This document shows, piece by piece, positions 9,161 to 18,048 of a DNA stretch of 64,000 nt. Origin of the DNA: an uncultured Bacteroidales bacterium (lineage in GTDB: Bacteria > Bacteroidota > Bacteroidia > Bacteroidales > P3); contig CALGCG010000111.1 of assembly GCA_937884485.1 (NCBI GenBank), forward strand, positions 1 through 64,000. Direction: 5' to 3'. How positions within the stretch are numbered: the first letter of the stretch is position 1; each line of letters opens with the position of its first letter. A program made the translations under genes and the position numbers. Under the pieces are notes generated by a model. The model was not told where the DNA came from, made no database searches, and saw nothing but the letters and a program-made list of their open reading frames with translations.

Positions 9161-9215
9161 CAAAAAATTCAAACCTGCGCAGCTTCGTATAATTCGAGTC
9201 ATTCGCCGTAAAACA
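9146..9215. repeat. GxxExxY-flanking repeat unit (downstream, inverted)
   Basis: Reverse-complemented, this reads TTTTACGGCGAATGACTCGA, then GAAGCTGCGCAGGTT, then GCTAATTACTCGAATTA: the same order of blocks as the upstream unit. Its first bases form the 3' end of the GxxExxY reading frame (NSSN then stop). Confidence 0.72.
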
Positions 9216-9223
9216 ACAAGAAC

Positions 9224-11572
9224 ATGAAACGTTTACTATTAGCCATCCTGTCGATATCCATCGCCGTCGTAGCCAACGCCCAGTGCACCGTGAAAGGAGT
9301 CCTCTTCGACGAGAGCAACGGTGAAGCCATCCCTTTCGCCAACGTGGTTCTCTTCGAACGCGACGCAGCGGGAGTCGAAAAGCAGACGGCGCACGGCTGT
9401 GCCACCGACATCAACGGATTCTTCCTCATCAACAAAGTGAAAGAAGGGTCCTATCTGCTGAAAGTAAAATATGTAGGCTACGAGGAATACTCCGAACAGA
9501 TCACACTCCAAAAGAACCGCATCATCACCAAAACCATCCACCTCAAACCTGCAGCCCAGCTGCTGAAGACAGTGGAGATTGTCGACAGCAAGAAGGAGGA
9601 GCGACAGATGCAGACCCAAGTCAGCGTGCAGAAAATCACCTCCTCGCAGATACAGCAGATGCCCTCCATCGGCGGCACCGCCGACCTGGCACAGTACATG
9701 CAGGTGCTTCCCGGCATCAGCTCCACCGGCGACCAGGGCGGCCAGCTCTACATCCGCGGCGGCTCCATGATACAGAACCTCTGCCTGCTGGACGGCATGA
9801 TAGTCTACAACCCCTTCCACTCCATAGGCCTCTACTCCATCTTCGAGACCGACATCATCCTCAACGCCAACATCTACACCGGCGGCTTCGGTGCCGAATA
9901 CGGCGGACGCATGTCGTCCGTCATGGACATCAGCACGCGCGACGGCAACAAGCGCCACCACAGCGGCAAAATAGGCATCAACACCTTCGGCGCCAGCCTT
10001 ATCCTCGAAGGACCCCTGAAACGGGAGTCCAGCACCTCCAAGGCCACCATCTCCTACCTCGTCACGGCAAAGAACTCCTATCTCTCCAAGACCTCCGACA
10101 TCCTCTACTCCTATATCGACGGCGGACTGCCCTTCGACTTCCTCGACCTCTACGGCAAACTGTCGTTCAACTCGGGCTCGGGCAGCAAAATCAACTTCTT
10201 CGGCTTCCGCTTCGACGACCAGGTCAACGGCTACCAGTCCATCGCCGACTACCACTGGCGGAACTACGGTGCCGGCACCAACTTCATGCTCGTCACCGGC
10301 GCCTCGGCCATCCTCGACGGCAGCGTGGCATACTCCAAATACAACATCACCCTCGACGACGGTTCCGGCGAGCAGAAATACAGCGAAATCGGCGGCTTCA
10401 ACGCCACCATGCAGTTCACCAACTTCTTCGGTGCCAACAAGCTGAAATACGGCATCTCCATCGAGGGCTATTCCACCGACTACCAATTTGTCAACCACTA
10501 CGGCAAGCATATCTCGCAGCACGAGCCGTCGACCAACCTCTCGGTCTACGCCACCTACAACCTGCACCTCGGCAAATGGATTATCGACCCGGGGGTCCGC
10601 CTGATGTACTACGCCACCCTCGGCGACGCCAACATAGAGCCGCGCCTGGCAGCAAAATACAACATCACCGACGACCTGCGCCTCAAGCTTGCCGGCGGCA
10701 TGTACAGCCAGATCTTCCTCGACGCACGCTCCGACAACGACATCGTCAACCTCTTCAACGGTTTCCTCACAGGTTCAGCCGACCTCAATGTGCCCTCCAC
10801 GTTCCGCGGCGACGACGTCACCTCGTGCGTGCAGAAAGCCACCCACGCCGTCGTCGGACTGGAATACGACCTCACCGACCACATCACGCTCAACGCCGAG
10901 TTCTACTACAAGAAGTTCAACCAGATCCTCAATGCCAACCGCAACAAGTTCTACGACGACCACGACGTCGACTACAGCAACATCTCCTCCCGCTACTACC
11001 AGCCCGAACACCTCCGCAAAGACTACATCATCGAACAGGGCTATGCCACGGGATTCGACCTCAGCGCCCGTATGGACCTGGAACGCCTCTACGTGTGGGC
11101 CACCTATTCGCTGGGCTACGTGGAGCGCAGCGACGAAGTGCAGACCTACAACCCCCACTACGACCGCCGCCACACAGTCAACCTGCTGACAACCTATGCC
11201 TTGGGCGAACAGCGCGAGTGGGAGCTTAGCGCCCGCTGGACCTTCGGCTCGGGATATCCCTTCACCCAGACCCAGGGCATCTACGAATGCCTGTTCTTCC
11301 CCGACGCCATCGTCTCCGACTACACACGCGAGAACGGCGCCTATTCCCTTCACTACGCCGACCTCTACAAAGGGCGCCTGCCCTCCTACCACCGCCTCGA
11401 CCTCGGCGTCAAGCGCAAATTCTCCCTCGGGGCACGCTCGGAGCTCGAACTCTCGCTGAGCGCCACCAACGTCTACAGCCGCGAGAACATCTTCTATTTC
11501 AACCGCGCCACCTTCGAGCGCGTCAACCAATTGCCCATACTCGTATGCTTCGGAGCTACTATGACATTCTGA
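9224..11572 (+). CDS. TonB-dependent outer-membrane receptor
   Basis: A 782-residue outer-membrane transporter. Residues 1-19 are a signal peptide (cleavage near VANA-QC). A carboxypeptidase-regulatory-like beta-sandwich follows (about 22-105), then a plug domain (about 120-225, with QLYIRGGSMIQNLCLLDGM and GGFGAEYGGRMSSV), then a beta-barrel ending in aromatic Phe. No SusD gene follows, so this is not a classical polysaccharide-utilisation locus. The stop codon overlaps the start of an ABC permease by 28 bp. Substrate is not predictable from what I see. Confidence 0.92.
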   Translation: MKRLLLAILSISIAVVANAQCTVKGVLFDESNGEAIPFANVVLFERDAAGVEKQTAHGCATDINGFFLINKVKEGSYLLKVKYVGYEEYSEQITLQKNRIITKTIHLKPAAQLLKTVEIVDSKKEERQMQTQVSVQKITSSQIQQMPSIGGTADLAQYMQVLPGISSTGDQGGQLYIRGGSMIQNLCLLDGMIVYNPFHSIGLYSIFETDIILNANIYTGGFGAEYGGRMSSVMDISTRDGNKRHHSGKIGINTFGASLILEGPLKRESSTSKATISYLVTAKNSYLSKTSDILYSYIDGGLPFDFLDLYGKLSFNSGSGSKINFFGFRFDDQVNGYQSIADYHWRNYGAGTNFMLVTGASAILDGSVAYSKYNITLDDGSGEQKYSEIGGFNATMQFTNFFGANKLKYGISIEGYSTDYQFVNHYGKHISQHEPSTNLSVYATYNLHLGKWIIDPGVRLMYYATLGDANIEPRLAAKYNITDDLRLKLAGGMYSQIFLDARSDNDIVNLFNGFLTGSADLNVPSTFRGDDVTSCVQKATHAVVGLEYDLTDHITLNAEFYYKKFNQILNANRNKFYDDHDVDYSNISSRYYQPEHLRKDYIIEQGYATGFDLSARMDLERLYVWATYSLGYVERSDEVQTYNPHYDRRHTVNLLTTYALGEQREWELSARWTFGSGYPFTQTQGIYECLFFPDAIVSDYTRENGAYSLHYADLYKGRLPSYHRLDLGVKRKFSLGARSELELSLSATNVYSRENIFYFNRATFERVNQLPILVCFGATMTF

Positions 11573-12192
11573 CCCCCTACCTGCCCCTCATGGCCAAAGG
11601 CCTGGGAGCCACGGCGACAATCACCCTCCTCTCGCTCGTCGCCGGCACGGCCCTCGGCGCCGGCATCTACGCCATGACCAAGAGCCGCCACCTCTGGGTG
11701 CGCAAAACGGCCCAGTGCTACCGCTTCATCGTGCGCGGCACACCCATCATGGTGTTCCTCCTGCTCTTCTACTACATCGTGCTGCAGGGCAGCTGGGGCG
11801 TCGCCGCCGCCGTGCTGGCCTTCTCCTTCAACTTCTCCAACTTCGCCTGCTCCGTCATCCAGTCGTCGTTCGACACCGTGGGCAAGGGCCAGATCGACGC
11901 CGGCATCTCCCTCGGCTTCAGCCGCTACCAGATCCTCCGCTACATCATCGCCCCGCAGGCGCTCATCAACGCCCTGCCGGCCTACAAGTTCCAGGCCGTC
12001 ACCCTGATGAAAGGCACCTCCATCGTAGGCTACGTCTCCATCCTCGACCTCACACAGGTCACCGAGGCCATCCGCCGCGACACCGGCGAAAGTTTCTTCG
12101 CGCTCCTCCTGGTCACCGCCATATACATGATTCTCGCATGGCTGCTCTGCAAGCTGCTGGACTACTGCGTCAAAACCACCCATAAGATATGA
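11545..12192 (+). CDS. Amino-acid-type ABC importer, permease subunit
   Basis: A 215-residue inner-membrane permease of the His/Glu/Gln family. It has about five hydrophobic segments, an RGTPIMVFLLLFYY segment typical of polar amino-acid permeases, and the ATPase-contact EAA-like loop (IDAGISLGFSRYQILRYII). The open frame extends upstream through the receptor gene in another frame; homology starts at the ATG at 11545. It overlaps the ATPase gene by 4 bp (ATGA). No substrate-binding protein gene is adjacent, which is unusual for an importer of this class. Confidence 0.9.
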   Translation: MLRSYYDILTPYLPLMAKGLGATATITLLSLVAGTALGAGIYAMTKSRHLWVRKTAQCYRFIVRGTPIMVFLLLFYYIVLQGSWGVAAAVLAFSFNFSNFACSVIQSSFDTVGKGQIDAGISLGFSRYQILRYIIAPQALINALPAYKFQAVTLMKGTSIVGYVSILDLTQVTEAIRRDTGESFFALLLVTAIYMILAWLLCKLLDYCVKTTHKI

Positions 12193-13274
12193 TTACCGCC
12201 TCGCACCTCAACAAAACCGTCACCCAAGCCGACGGCACCCCCCTCCGCATACTCGACGACATATCGTTCCACATCGCCCAGGGCGAAGTGGTGAGCATCA
12301 TCGGCCCCTCCGGCTCCGGCAAGACCACCCTCCTCCGCATCCTCGGCATGCTCGACCGCCCCACCTCGGGCCAACTCCTCATCGGAGGCGACGACATCCT
12401 CTCCCCCACCATCCCGCCGAGCCAACTGCACCAGAAGCTGGGCTTCGTCTTCCAGCAGTTCAACCTCTTCCCCCACCTCACCGTGCTGGGCAACATCACC
12501 CTGGCGCTGACCAAGGTGCGCCGCATGCCCGCCGACGAGGCCCGCCAGCTGGCCCTCGACACCCTGGCCCGCGTCTCCCTGGCCGAGAAGGCCGACGCCA
12601 TGCCCGCCACCCTCTCCGGCGGCCAGCAGCAGCGCGCCGCCATAGCACGCACCCTCGTGCTCAAGCCCAAAATCATACTCTTCGACGAACCCACATCGGC
12701 CCTCGACCCCACCATGGTCGCCGAGGTGCAGGGCGTCATGCGCCTGCTGGCCAAGGAGGGCATGACCATGCTCGTGGTCACCCACCGCATGCGCTTCGCT
12801 CGCGACATCGCCTCGCGCACCTTCTTCATCCACCAGGGGCGCCTCCTCGAGGACGGCACCCCCGACCAGATCTTCCGCAACCCCCAACAGCCCGAAACCC
12901 GCGCCTTCGTCCAGCAGATACGCACCCTCCGCTTCGCCATCGCCTCGCGCCAGTTCGATTTCTACGACATGATGACGCAGATACGCCAGTTCTGCATCCG
13001 CTACGCCATACCGGAGAAGATGGACCCCATCACCCACATCGTCGAGGAGATGCTCCTCCTGCTGGGCAACTACAACAACCCCGTCAGCATCGAAGTGAAC
13101 CACAGCGAACTGGACGGCGTCACCCACGTGGCCATCGTCCACCAGGGCGAAACCGTCTCGCCGCTGGAGCGCCCCGACGCCGACGAGCTCGCCGTCATGA
13201 TCATCCGCGGCATGAGCTCCAACATCGCCACCGACCTCACCCCCGACGGCGTCCGCCTCACCTTCGACGTCTGA
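12189..13274 (+). CDS. Amino-acid-type ABC importer ATPase with C-terminal extension
   Basis: A 361-residue protein. Residues 1-245 are a canonical polar amino-acid ABC ATPase: Walker A GPSGSGKTT, signature LSGGQQQRAAIA, Walker B IILFDEPTSALD, and the switch His in VVTHR. Residues about 255-361 are an extra domain. It starts QIRQFCIRYAIP, has a helix with HIVEEMLLLLGNYNNP, and ends GVRLTFDV. Its order of elements resembles the anti-sigma-type HATPase domain encoded at 15358-15792, but without the glycine-rich lid. I infer a degenerate GHKL-like regulatory domain. The gene overlaps the permease by 4 bp. Confidence 0.9.
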   Translation: MITASHLNKTVTQADGTPLRILDDISFHIAQGEVVSIIGPSGSGKTTLLRILGMLDRPTSGQLLIGGDDILSPTIPPSQLHQKLGFVFQQFNLFPHLTVLGNITLALTKVRRMPADEARQLALDTLARVSLAEKADAMPATLSGGQQQRAAIARTLVLKPKIILFDEPTSALDPTMVAEVQGVMRLLAKEGMTMLVVTHRMRFARDIASRTFFIHQGRLLEDGTPDQIFRNPQQPETRAFVQQIRTLRFAIASRQFDFYDMMTQIRQFCIRYAIPEKMDPITHIVEEMLLLLGNYNNPVSIEVNHSELDGVTHVAIVHQGETVSPLERPDADELAVMIIRGMSSNIATDLTPDGVRLTFDV

Positions 13275-13299
13275 CCCTCCAACCCCGTCCCCGCCTCGA

Positions 13300-13475
13300 C
13301 CCCGCACCGCCCCTTGTTCGCCCCCTCTTCGCCCCTTCGCATATAGTTCCTATATAGTTCTCATATAGTTCTTATATGCGGTATATAAGAACTATATAGG
13401 AAGTATATAAGAACGATATAAGAACTATATAAGAAGGGCCGAACAAGGGGCGAAGCGAGGGCGAAGAGGGGGCGA
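13300..13475. repeat. Palindromic element of 11-bp units, copy 2
   Basis: Same design as the element at 965-1130: left arm of ATATAGTTCNN units (about 13341-13379), core TATATGCGGTATATA, right arm of ATATNAGAACN-like units (to about 13436), and G/C-rich inverted flanks. The left flank contains CGCCCCTTGTTCGCCCC and the right flank GGGCCGAACAAGGGGCGAA. It lies between the ABC ATPase and the phosphatase gene and could form a very long hairpin if transcribed. Confidence 0.85.
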
Positions 13476-13516
13476 TTTTTTTTGATTTTTTACGATGACA
13501 ATTGAGAAAAAAAACG

Positions 13517-13524
13517 TATATTTG
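13517..13524 (+). promoter_or_regulatory. -7 promoter element of the partner-switching operon
   Basis: TATATTTG matches TAnnTTTG and lies 42 bp before the phosphatase start, directly after the palindromic element. A convincing -33 box is not visible. Confidence 0.55.
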
Positions 13525-13566
13525 CATTTTACAATAATACCTAATATATAATATATAACATTGTCA

Positions 13567-15354
13567 ATGAGCAAAAAACTGACATTAAGATGGGACAAAC
13601 TGCAGGCCCGCAGCAGCATTATTCTTCTGGTTGTTGCCGCCGTCATCATCGAGGTGATGTCCGTGGGGCAATACTTATTCACCCGCAACGGCATCCGCCA
13701 CGAGGTTGAGCAGCGGGCACGTACCGAAATCAACCTGAAAAATATGGAGATACAGAATGTCATCTCCGACGTCGAGGTTGCCGTGAACAACATGCAGTGG
13801 CTCATCGACTGGGCCGCCGCCAACCCCGATTCCATCTACAGCACCCTGCAGCTGATCATACACAACAACCCCATCATCACGGGTTGCGCCATGGCTTTCG
13901 AGCCGAACCACTTCCCCTCGAAGGGTGAATGGTACGAGCCCTTTGCCGGGCGCGAAAACGGACTGACGGGAGCCATCGTGCACCGCCAGATAGGGTCGGC
14001 CGAGCACAACTACCACAATGCCACGTGGTATCGCGAAGGCCTCGCGTCCAAAGGGGGCCACTGGACCGAGCCCTACTTTGACGATGCGGGTTCGAAAATG
14101 ATAGTCAGCTCCTACACCCTGCCCATCCACGACAAGAACGGCAAGGTGATCGGCGTGTTCTGCAGCGACGTGTCGCTGGAATGGCTGGCCGACCTCTTCG
14201 GCAGCCACAGCGGTGCCTACACCTTCCTCACCTCGCGCGCCGGCCGTCTGCTGGCCTGCCCCGACAAGAGCATGGTGATGACAACCACCATCCAAGAGGT
14301 GGCCAAGCAGTTCAAAGACACCATGATCGATGTCGTCAACGCCAATATGCTGGCTGGCGACTCGGGCGATGCCAGCATCAAAGACAACGACGGCAACAAG
14401 AACTACATGTACTATGCTCCTGTCGAAGGCAAGACGGGATGGAAGATGGCCATCATCTTCCCCGACAAGGAGATATACGCCGGGCTGCACAAATTGGGCA
14501 GACAGCTGGGCATCTTCCTGATTCTCGGCCTGCTGCTGATGGCCTTCATCCTGTGGCGCACCTTCCGCGGCCACCAGCGCCTGCAGGCCGTCAATGCCGA
14601 GAAGGAGCGCATAGGCAACGAGTTGCGCATCGCCAGCGGCATCCAGATGGGCATGCTGCCCAAGACCTTCCCGCCCTACCCCGACCTCGACGAGCTGGCC
14701 ATGGCCGGTTCGCTGGTGCCCGCCAAGGAGGTGGGCGGCGACCTCTTCGACTTCTATGTGCGCGACCACAAGCTCTTCTTCTGCGTGGGCGACGTCAGCG
14801 GCAAAGGCGTGCCCGCCTCGCTGGTGATGGCCGTCACAAGGAGCCTCTTCCGCACCGTGTCGTCGCACACCGTGGAACCCGAGCAGGTGATGATGCAGAT
14901 GAACAACGCCATGTCGGAGATGAACGAGAGTTCGATGTTCGTGACCCTCTTCATCGGCGTGCTCGACCTTACTACCGGCACCCTGGCCTACAGCAACGCA
15001 GGCCACTGCCCCCCGGTCGTCATCACCGGCGCCGACGTGGCCCCCATCGAGATGGACGCCAACATCCCCGTGGGCCTCATGACCGACTGGGAATACAGCC
15101 GCCAGACCGTCGACATCGTTCCCGGCACGACCATCTTCGCCTACACCGACGGCCTCACCGAGGCCGAGAACGCCGAGCACGGCCAGTACGGCGAGGAGCG
15201 CATGCTGGCCGCCCTGAAACAGAACAGCAACCTCGCTCCGCACAACCTCATAGCCTCCATGAGCGACTCCGTCCACGCCTTCGTGGCAGGTGCCGAACAG
15301 AGCGACGACCTGACAATGCTCGCCATCCATTACATTGCAACCGTAAAAGCCTGA
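13567..15354 (+). CDS. Membrane sensor PP2C (SpoIIE/RsbU-type) serine phosphatase
   Basis: A protein of about 595 residues. A transmembrane segment (about 18-40) is followed by a periplasmic Cache-like sensor (about 45-310, with WYREGL and YTLPIHDKNGKVIGVFCSDV), a second membrane segment (about 315-337), a short helical linker and a SpoIIE-type PP2C domain. That domain has GGDLFDFY, GDVSGKGVPASL and YSNAGH, the metal-binding aspartate blocks. It would dephosphorylate the STAS protein encoded downstream in response to an external signal. The frame can be opened at a TTG at 13561, but ATG 13567 is preferred. First gene of a four-gene unit. Confidence 0.92.
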   Translation: MSKKLTLRWDKLQARSSIILLVVAAVIIEVMSVGQYLFTRNGIRHEVEQRARTEINLKNMEIQNVISDVEVAVNNMQWLIDWAAANPDSIYSTLQLIIHNNPIITGCAMAFEPNHFPSKGEWYEPFAGRENGLTGAIVHRQIGSAEHNYHNATWYREGLASKGGHWTEPYFDDAGSKMIVSSYTLPIHDKNGKVIGVFCSDVSLEWLADLFGSHSGAYTFLTSRAGRLLACPDKSMVMTTTIQEVAKQFKDTMIDVVNANMLAGDSGDASIKDNDGNKNYMYYAPVEGKTGWKMAIIFPDKEIYAGLHKLGRQLGIFLILGLLLMAFILWRTFRGHQRLQAVNAEKERIGNELRIASGIQMGMLPKTFPPYPDLDELAMAGSLVPAKEVGGDLFDFYVRDHKLFFCVGDVSGKGVPASLVMAVTRSLFRTVSSHTVEPEQVMMQMNNAMSEMNESSMFVTLFIGVLDLTTGTLAYSNAGHCPPVVITGADVAPIEMDANIPVGLMTDWEYSRQTVDIVPGTTIFAYTDGLTEAENAEHGQYGEERMLAALKQNSNLAPHNLIASMSDSVHAFVAGAEQSDDLTMLAIHYIATVKA

Positions 15355-15357
15355 GTC

Positions 15358-15792
15358 ATGAAACGCCACTTAACCCTTCACAACGACGTTCAGGAGGTGC
15401 CGCAACTGGCAGCGTTCATCGACGAGGTGGCCGAGGCGTGCGGTATCGACATGGCCACAGCCATGAGCCTCAACCTGGCCATGGAAGAGGCCGTGGTCAA
15501 CGTGATGAACTACGCCTACCCCGCGGGTACCGTGGGCAACGTGGACATCGACGCTGAATCCGCCGAGGGCCGACTGACCTTTGTCCTCAGCGACAGCGGC
15601 ACCCCCTTCGACCCCACCCAGGCCGGCGAGCCGGACCTGACCCTCGAGGCCGAAGAACGCCCCATCGGCGGCCTGGGCATCTTCCTCGTCCGACAGATTA
15701 TGGACCAGGTGGAATACCAGTACCGCGACGGGAAGAACATCCTCACCCTCAGCAAGAACATCCAGTCAGGCAATAACGAAATAACACAATAA
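15358..15792 (+). CDS. RsbW/SpoIIAB-like anti-sigma factor, HATPase serine kinase
   Basis: A 144-residue GHKL ATPase of the anti-sigma family. The N box is AMEEAVVNVMNYAYP and the ATP lid/G box is PIGGLGIFLVRQIMD. In partner-switching systems this kinase binds either its target or an unphosphorylated STAS antagonist, which it phosphorylates. It starts 3 bp after the phosphatase stop. No sigma factor gene is present here, so the target could be a non-sigma protein, as in other Bacteroidota modules. Confidence 0.9.
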   Translation: MKRHLTLHNDVQEVPQLAAFIDEVAEACGIDMATAMSLNLAMEEAVVNVMNYAYPAGTVGNVDIDAESAEGRLTFVLSDSGTPFDPTQAGEPDLTLEAEERPIGGLGIFLVRQIMDQVEYQYRDGKNILTLSKNIQSGNNEITQ

Positions 15793-15816
15793 CGCAATAA
15801 CGCAATCATTTTCGAT

Positions 15817-16119
15817 ATGAACATCAACATCAAAGAACAGAACGGCGAACTCGTGGCCCTCTTCGAGGGACGCCTCGACACCGCAGCAGCACCCCAGGCC
15901 GAGAAAGACATCCAGCCCCTGCTCGCCAGCAACGGACAAAACATCGTGCTCGACTGCAACGCCCTGGAATACATCTCCTCCAGCGGCCTGCGTCTCTTCC
16001 TCACGGTGCTCAAGAACGCCAAGGGCAAAGGCGGCCATGTGTTCATCACCGGCATGAACAACGACATTCGCAACGTCTTCGCCATGACGGGCTTCACCAA
16101 CCTCTTTGAATTCCGATAG
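15817..16119 (+). CDS. STAS-domain anti-sigma factor antagonist
   Basis: A 100-residue single STAS domain. The phosphorylation-site loop is LEYISSSGLRLFL (about residues 47-59), with the expected serines. Its phosphorylation state would be set by the kinase and phosphatase encoded just upstream. The short gap before it (15778-15808) contains an 8-bp repeat related to ACAATAACGCAATAACGCAA. It is followed 1 bp later by the RelA/SpoT-domain gene. Confidence 0.92.
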   Translation: MNINIKEQNGELVALFEGRLDTAAAPQAEKDIQPLLASNGQNIVLDCNALEYISSSGLRLFLTVLKNAKGKGGHVFITGMNNDIRNVFAMTGFTNLFEFR

Positions 16120-16120
16120 G

Positions 16121-17188
16121 ATGAACGCCCACGGCGAAATGTTGCTCAGCCAGTTCCGGCAGCGGATGCCCCTGCTCGTCGAGTTGGAGTCGCTGGTGCT
16201 CAGCCGGTTGAAGGAAGCCCTCGACCGGCAGCACATCGAGGTGACCGCCATCGACCACCGCATCAAGAAGGAGGACTCCCTGGCCGGCAAGCTGGAGCGC
16301 AAAGGTGCGAAGTACAAGTCGGTGGACGACATCACCGACCTGTTGGGGCTGCGCGTCATCACGTTCTACACCGACGACGTCGACAAGGTGGCAGCCCTTG
16401 TGGCGCAGACCTTCGACATCGACTGGAGCAACTCCGTGGACAAGCGCAAACTGCACGAGTTGGACAGCTTCGGCTACAACTCTCTCCACTACATCTGCCG
16501 CCTTCCCGCCGGCAGCGCCGACGAAGCGTTGTGCCACATACCCTTCGAGATACAGATGCGCACCGCCCTGCAGCACGTGTGGTCCACCATCAACCACGAC
16601 ACCGGTTACAAGAGCGATGTGCAGATTCCGCGCGAGTACCTGCGCCAGTTCGGCCGTCTGGCGGGCATGCTCGAGCTCATCGACGACGAGTTCAGCCGCC
16701 TGCGCAACTCCCTGGCCGACTACCGCCGCCGCGTGCAGACCCTGGTGGCGTCGGGCCAGCTGGACGAGGTGTCGCTCAACGCCGACACCTGGGAGAGCTA
16801 CCTGCAGACACGCCCCCTCGACCGTCTCAACCGCCGCATCGCCGCCGTCAACCAGGCCGAGATATTCCCCACCCCGCTGGGGGCGTTCCTCCCCGTGCTC
16901 ATAGCCTTGCAGCTGAAGACCCTGGGCGATGTGCAGAGGTTCATCGACAGCAATGCCGACGACGCCTACCTGCTGGCGGTGACCGAATTGGGCGTGACGG
17001 ACCTCGACATCCTCACCGAGAGCGTGGGCCTGCAGAACCTCTGCATCGTACAGGCCCTGAAGATGGGTGGCGGCAGGCCGGCCATAGTACGCATACTCAA
17101 CGCCGTCAGCACCTTCGGCGACAACGAGGTGCTGGCGCAGAGCATCTACGACCACGCCTCGGCGCTTCCTTTCATGAATAAAAAATAG
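16121..17188 (+). CDS. RelA/SpoT-domain nucleotide pyrophosphokinase
   Basis: A 355-residue protein with a synthetase-type RelA/SpoT domain (about 30-190): KYKSVDDITDLLGLRVITFY, DSFGYNSLHYICRL and FEIQMRTALQHVWSTINHD. There is no HD hydrolase domain and no TGS/ACT region, so it is a small alarmone synthetase-like enzyme with an unassigned C-terminal half. The frame can open at a TTG inside the STAS gene, but ATG 16121 lies 1 bp after the STAS stop. Its place as last gene of the partner-switching unit suggests alarmone or related nucleotide synthesis is under that switch. That link is inference. Confidence 0.85.
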   Translation: MNAHGEMLLSQFRQRMPLLVELESLVLSRLKEALDRQHIEVTAIDHRIKKEDSLAGKLERKGAKYKSVDDITDLLGLRVITFYTDDVDKVAALVAQTFDIDWSNSVDKRKLHELDSFGYNSLHYICRLPAGSADEALCHIPFEIQMRTALQHVWSTINHDTGYKSDVQIPREYLRQFGRLAGMLELIDDEFSRLRNSLADYRRRVQTLVASGQLDEVSLNADTWESYLQTRPLDRLNRRIAAVNQAEIFPTPLGAFLPVLIALQLKTLGDVQRFIDSNADDAYLLAVTELGVTDLDILTESVGLQNLCIVQALKMGGGRPAIVRILNAVSTFGDNEVLAQSIYDHASALPFMNKK

Positions 17189-17189
17189 A

Positions 17190-17867
17190 TTACCTTATCC
17201 TCGTCCAGTCGACAGGCTCCTGCCCCTGCTGCAAAAGCAGGTTGTTGCACTGCGAGAAATGGCGGCAGCCAAAGAACCCCCTGTAAGCCGACAACGGCGA
17301 GGGGTGGGGAGCCGTCAGCACATGGTGTTTCGTCTGGTCGATCAGCGCTTTCTTGGCAATGGCATAGCTGCCCCACAGGAGGAAAACAATACCTGTGCGG
17401 CGCTCCGAAAGGGCTTGTATAGCTGCATCCGTAAAGGTTTCCCAACCATGTCGCTGATGGCTGCCGGCCTTGTGGGCACGCACGGTGAGCGTGGCATTGA
17501 GCAATAGCACCCCTTGGTCGGCCCAGCCGCGGAGGTCGCCGCGGTCCTTAGGGATAGATGTACCCAAATCGTTGTTGATTTCCTGGATAATATTCACCAG
17601 CGACGGCGGCACAGCGATGCCGTCGGGCACCGAGAAGCAAAGCCCCATGGCCTGCCCCGGCTCGTGGTAGGGGTCCTGACCCAGGATAACGACCTTGACA
17701 CGGTCGAAGGGCGTATGGTCGAAAGCCGAAAAGATGAGGCCTCCCGGAGGGTAGCAGGTGTATTGCGACCGTTCGGACACCAGAAAGTCCTTGAGCTGCG
17801 CAAAATACGGCGCCTCGAACTGCGGCCGCAGCACCTCGTACCAACTGGAATCAATCTTTACTGACAT
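17190..17867 (-). CDS. ung: Uracil-DNA glycosylase
   Basis: A 225-residue family 1 uracil-DNA glycosylase that removes uracil from DNA. The catalytic water-activating motif GQDPYHEPGQAMGLCFSV (about residues 64-81) and the Leu-intercalation motif HPSPLSAYRGFFG near residue 190 are intact. The gene converges on the RelA/SpoT gene with a 1-bp gap between stops. Confidence 0.97.
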   Translation of the reverse strand: MSVKIDSSWYEVLRPQFEAPYFAQLKDFLVSERSQYTCYPPGGLIFSAFDHTPFDRVKVVILGQDPYHEPGQAMGLCFSVPDGIAVPPSLVNIIQEINNDLGTSIPKDRGDLRGWADQGVLLLNATLTVRAHKAGSHQRHGWETFTDAAIQALSERRTGIVFLLWGSYAIAKKALIDQTKHHVLTAPHPSPLSAYRGFFGCRHFSQCNNLLLQQGQEPVDWTRIR

Positions 17868-17877
17868 ATTTTTGTTT

Positions 17878-18022
17878 TAACGGCTAATTACTCTTTTTCT
17901 CTTTTAACGGCGAATTAATCGAATTAAACTAATTGTTTTTCAATTACAGGCCAATTATTCTAATTTGCTTACACAGTCCTAATTTGTTAAATTAGTATAA
18001 TTCGCCGTTTCTATAAACCCTA
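17878..18022. repeat. GxxExxY-flanking repeats, downstream of copy 2
   Basis: Blocks read TTTTAACGGCGAATTAATCG, then GAATTAAACTAATTG, then an inverted end GTATAATTCGCCGTTTCT. The outer ends TTAACGGCGAATT and AATTCGCCGTT are inverted repeats. An incomplete extra unit (TTTTAACGGCTAATTACTC) precedes it at 17876. Confidence 0.7.
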
Positions 18023-18048
18023 TAAGTAATTTGATTATGAATGTTTCT

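Noticed and set aside
9224..11572. Polysaccharide-utilisation locus around the TonB-dependent receptor
   Set aside because: There is no SusD-like gene and no glycoside hydrolase next to it; the next genes are an ABC importer.
13675..15369. 564-codon minus-strand frame opposite the PP2C phosphatase
   Set aside because: Same reason: antisense to a conserved gene, His/Val/Gly-rich, no family.
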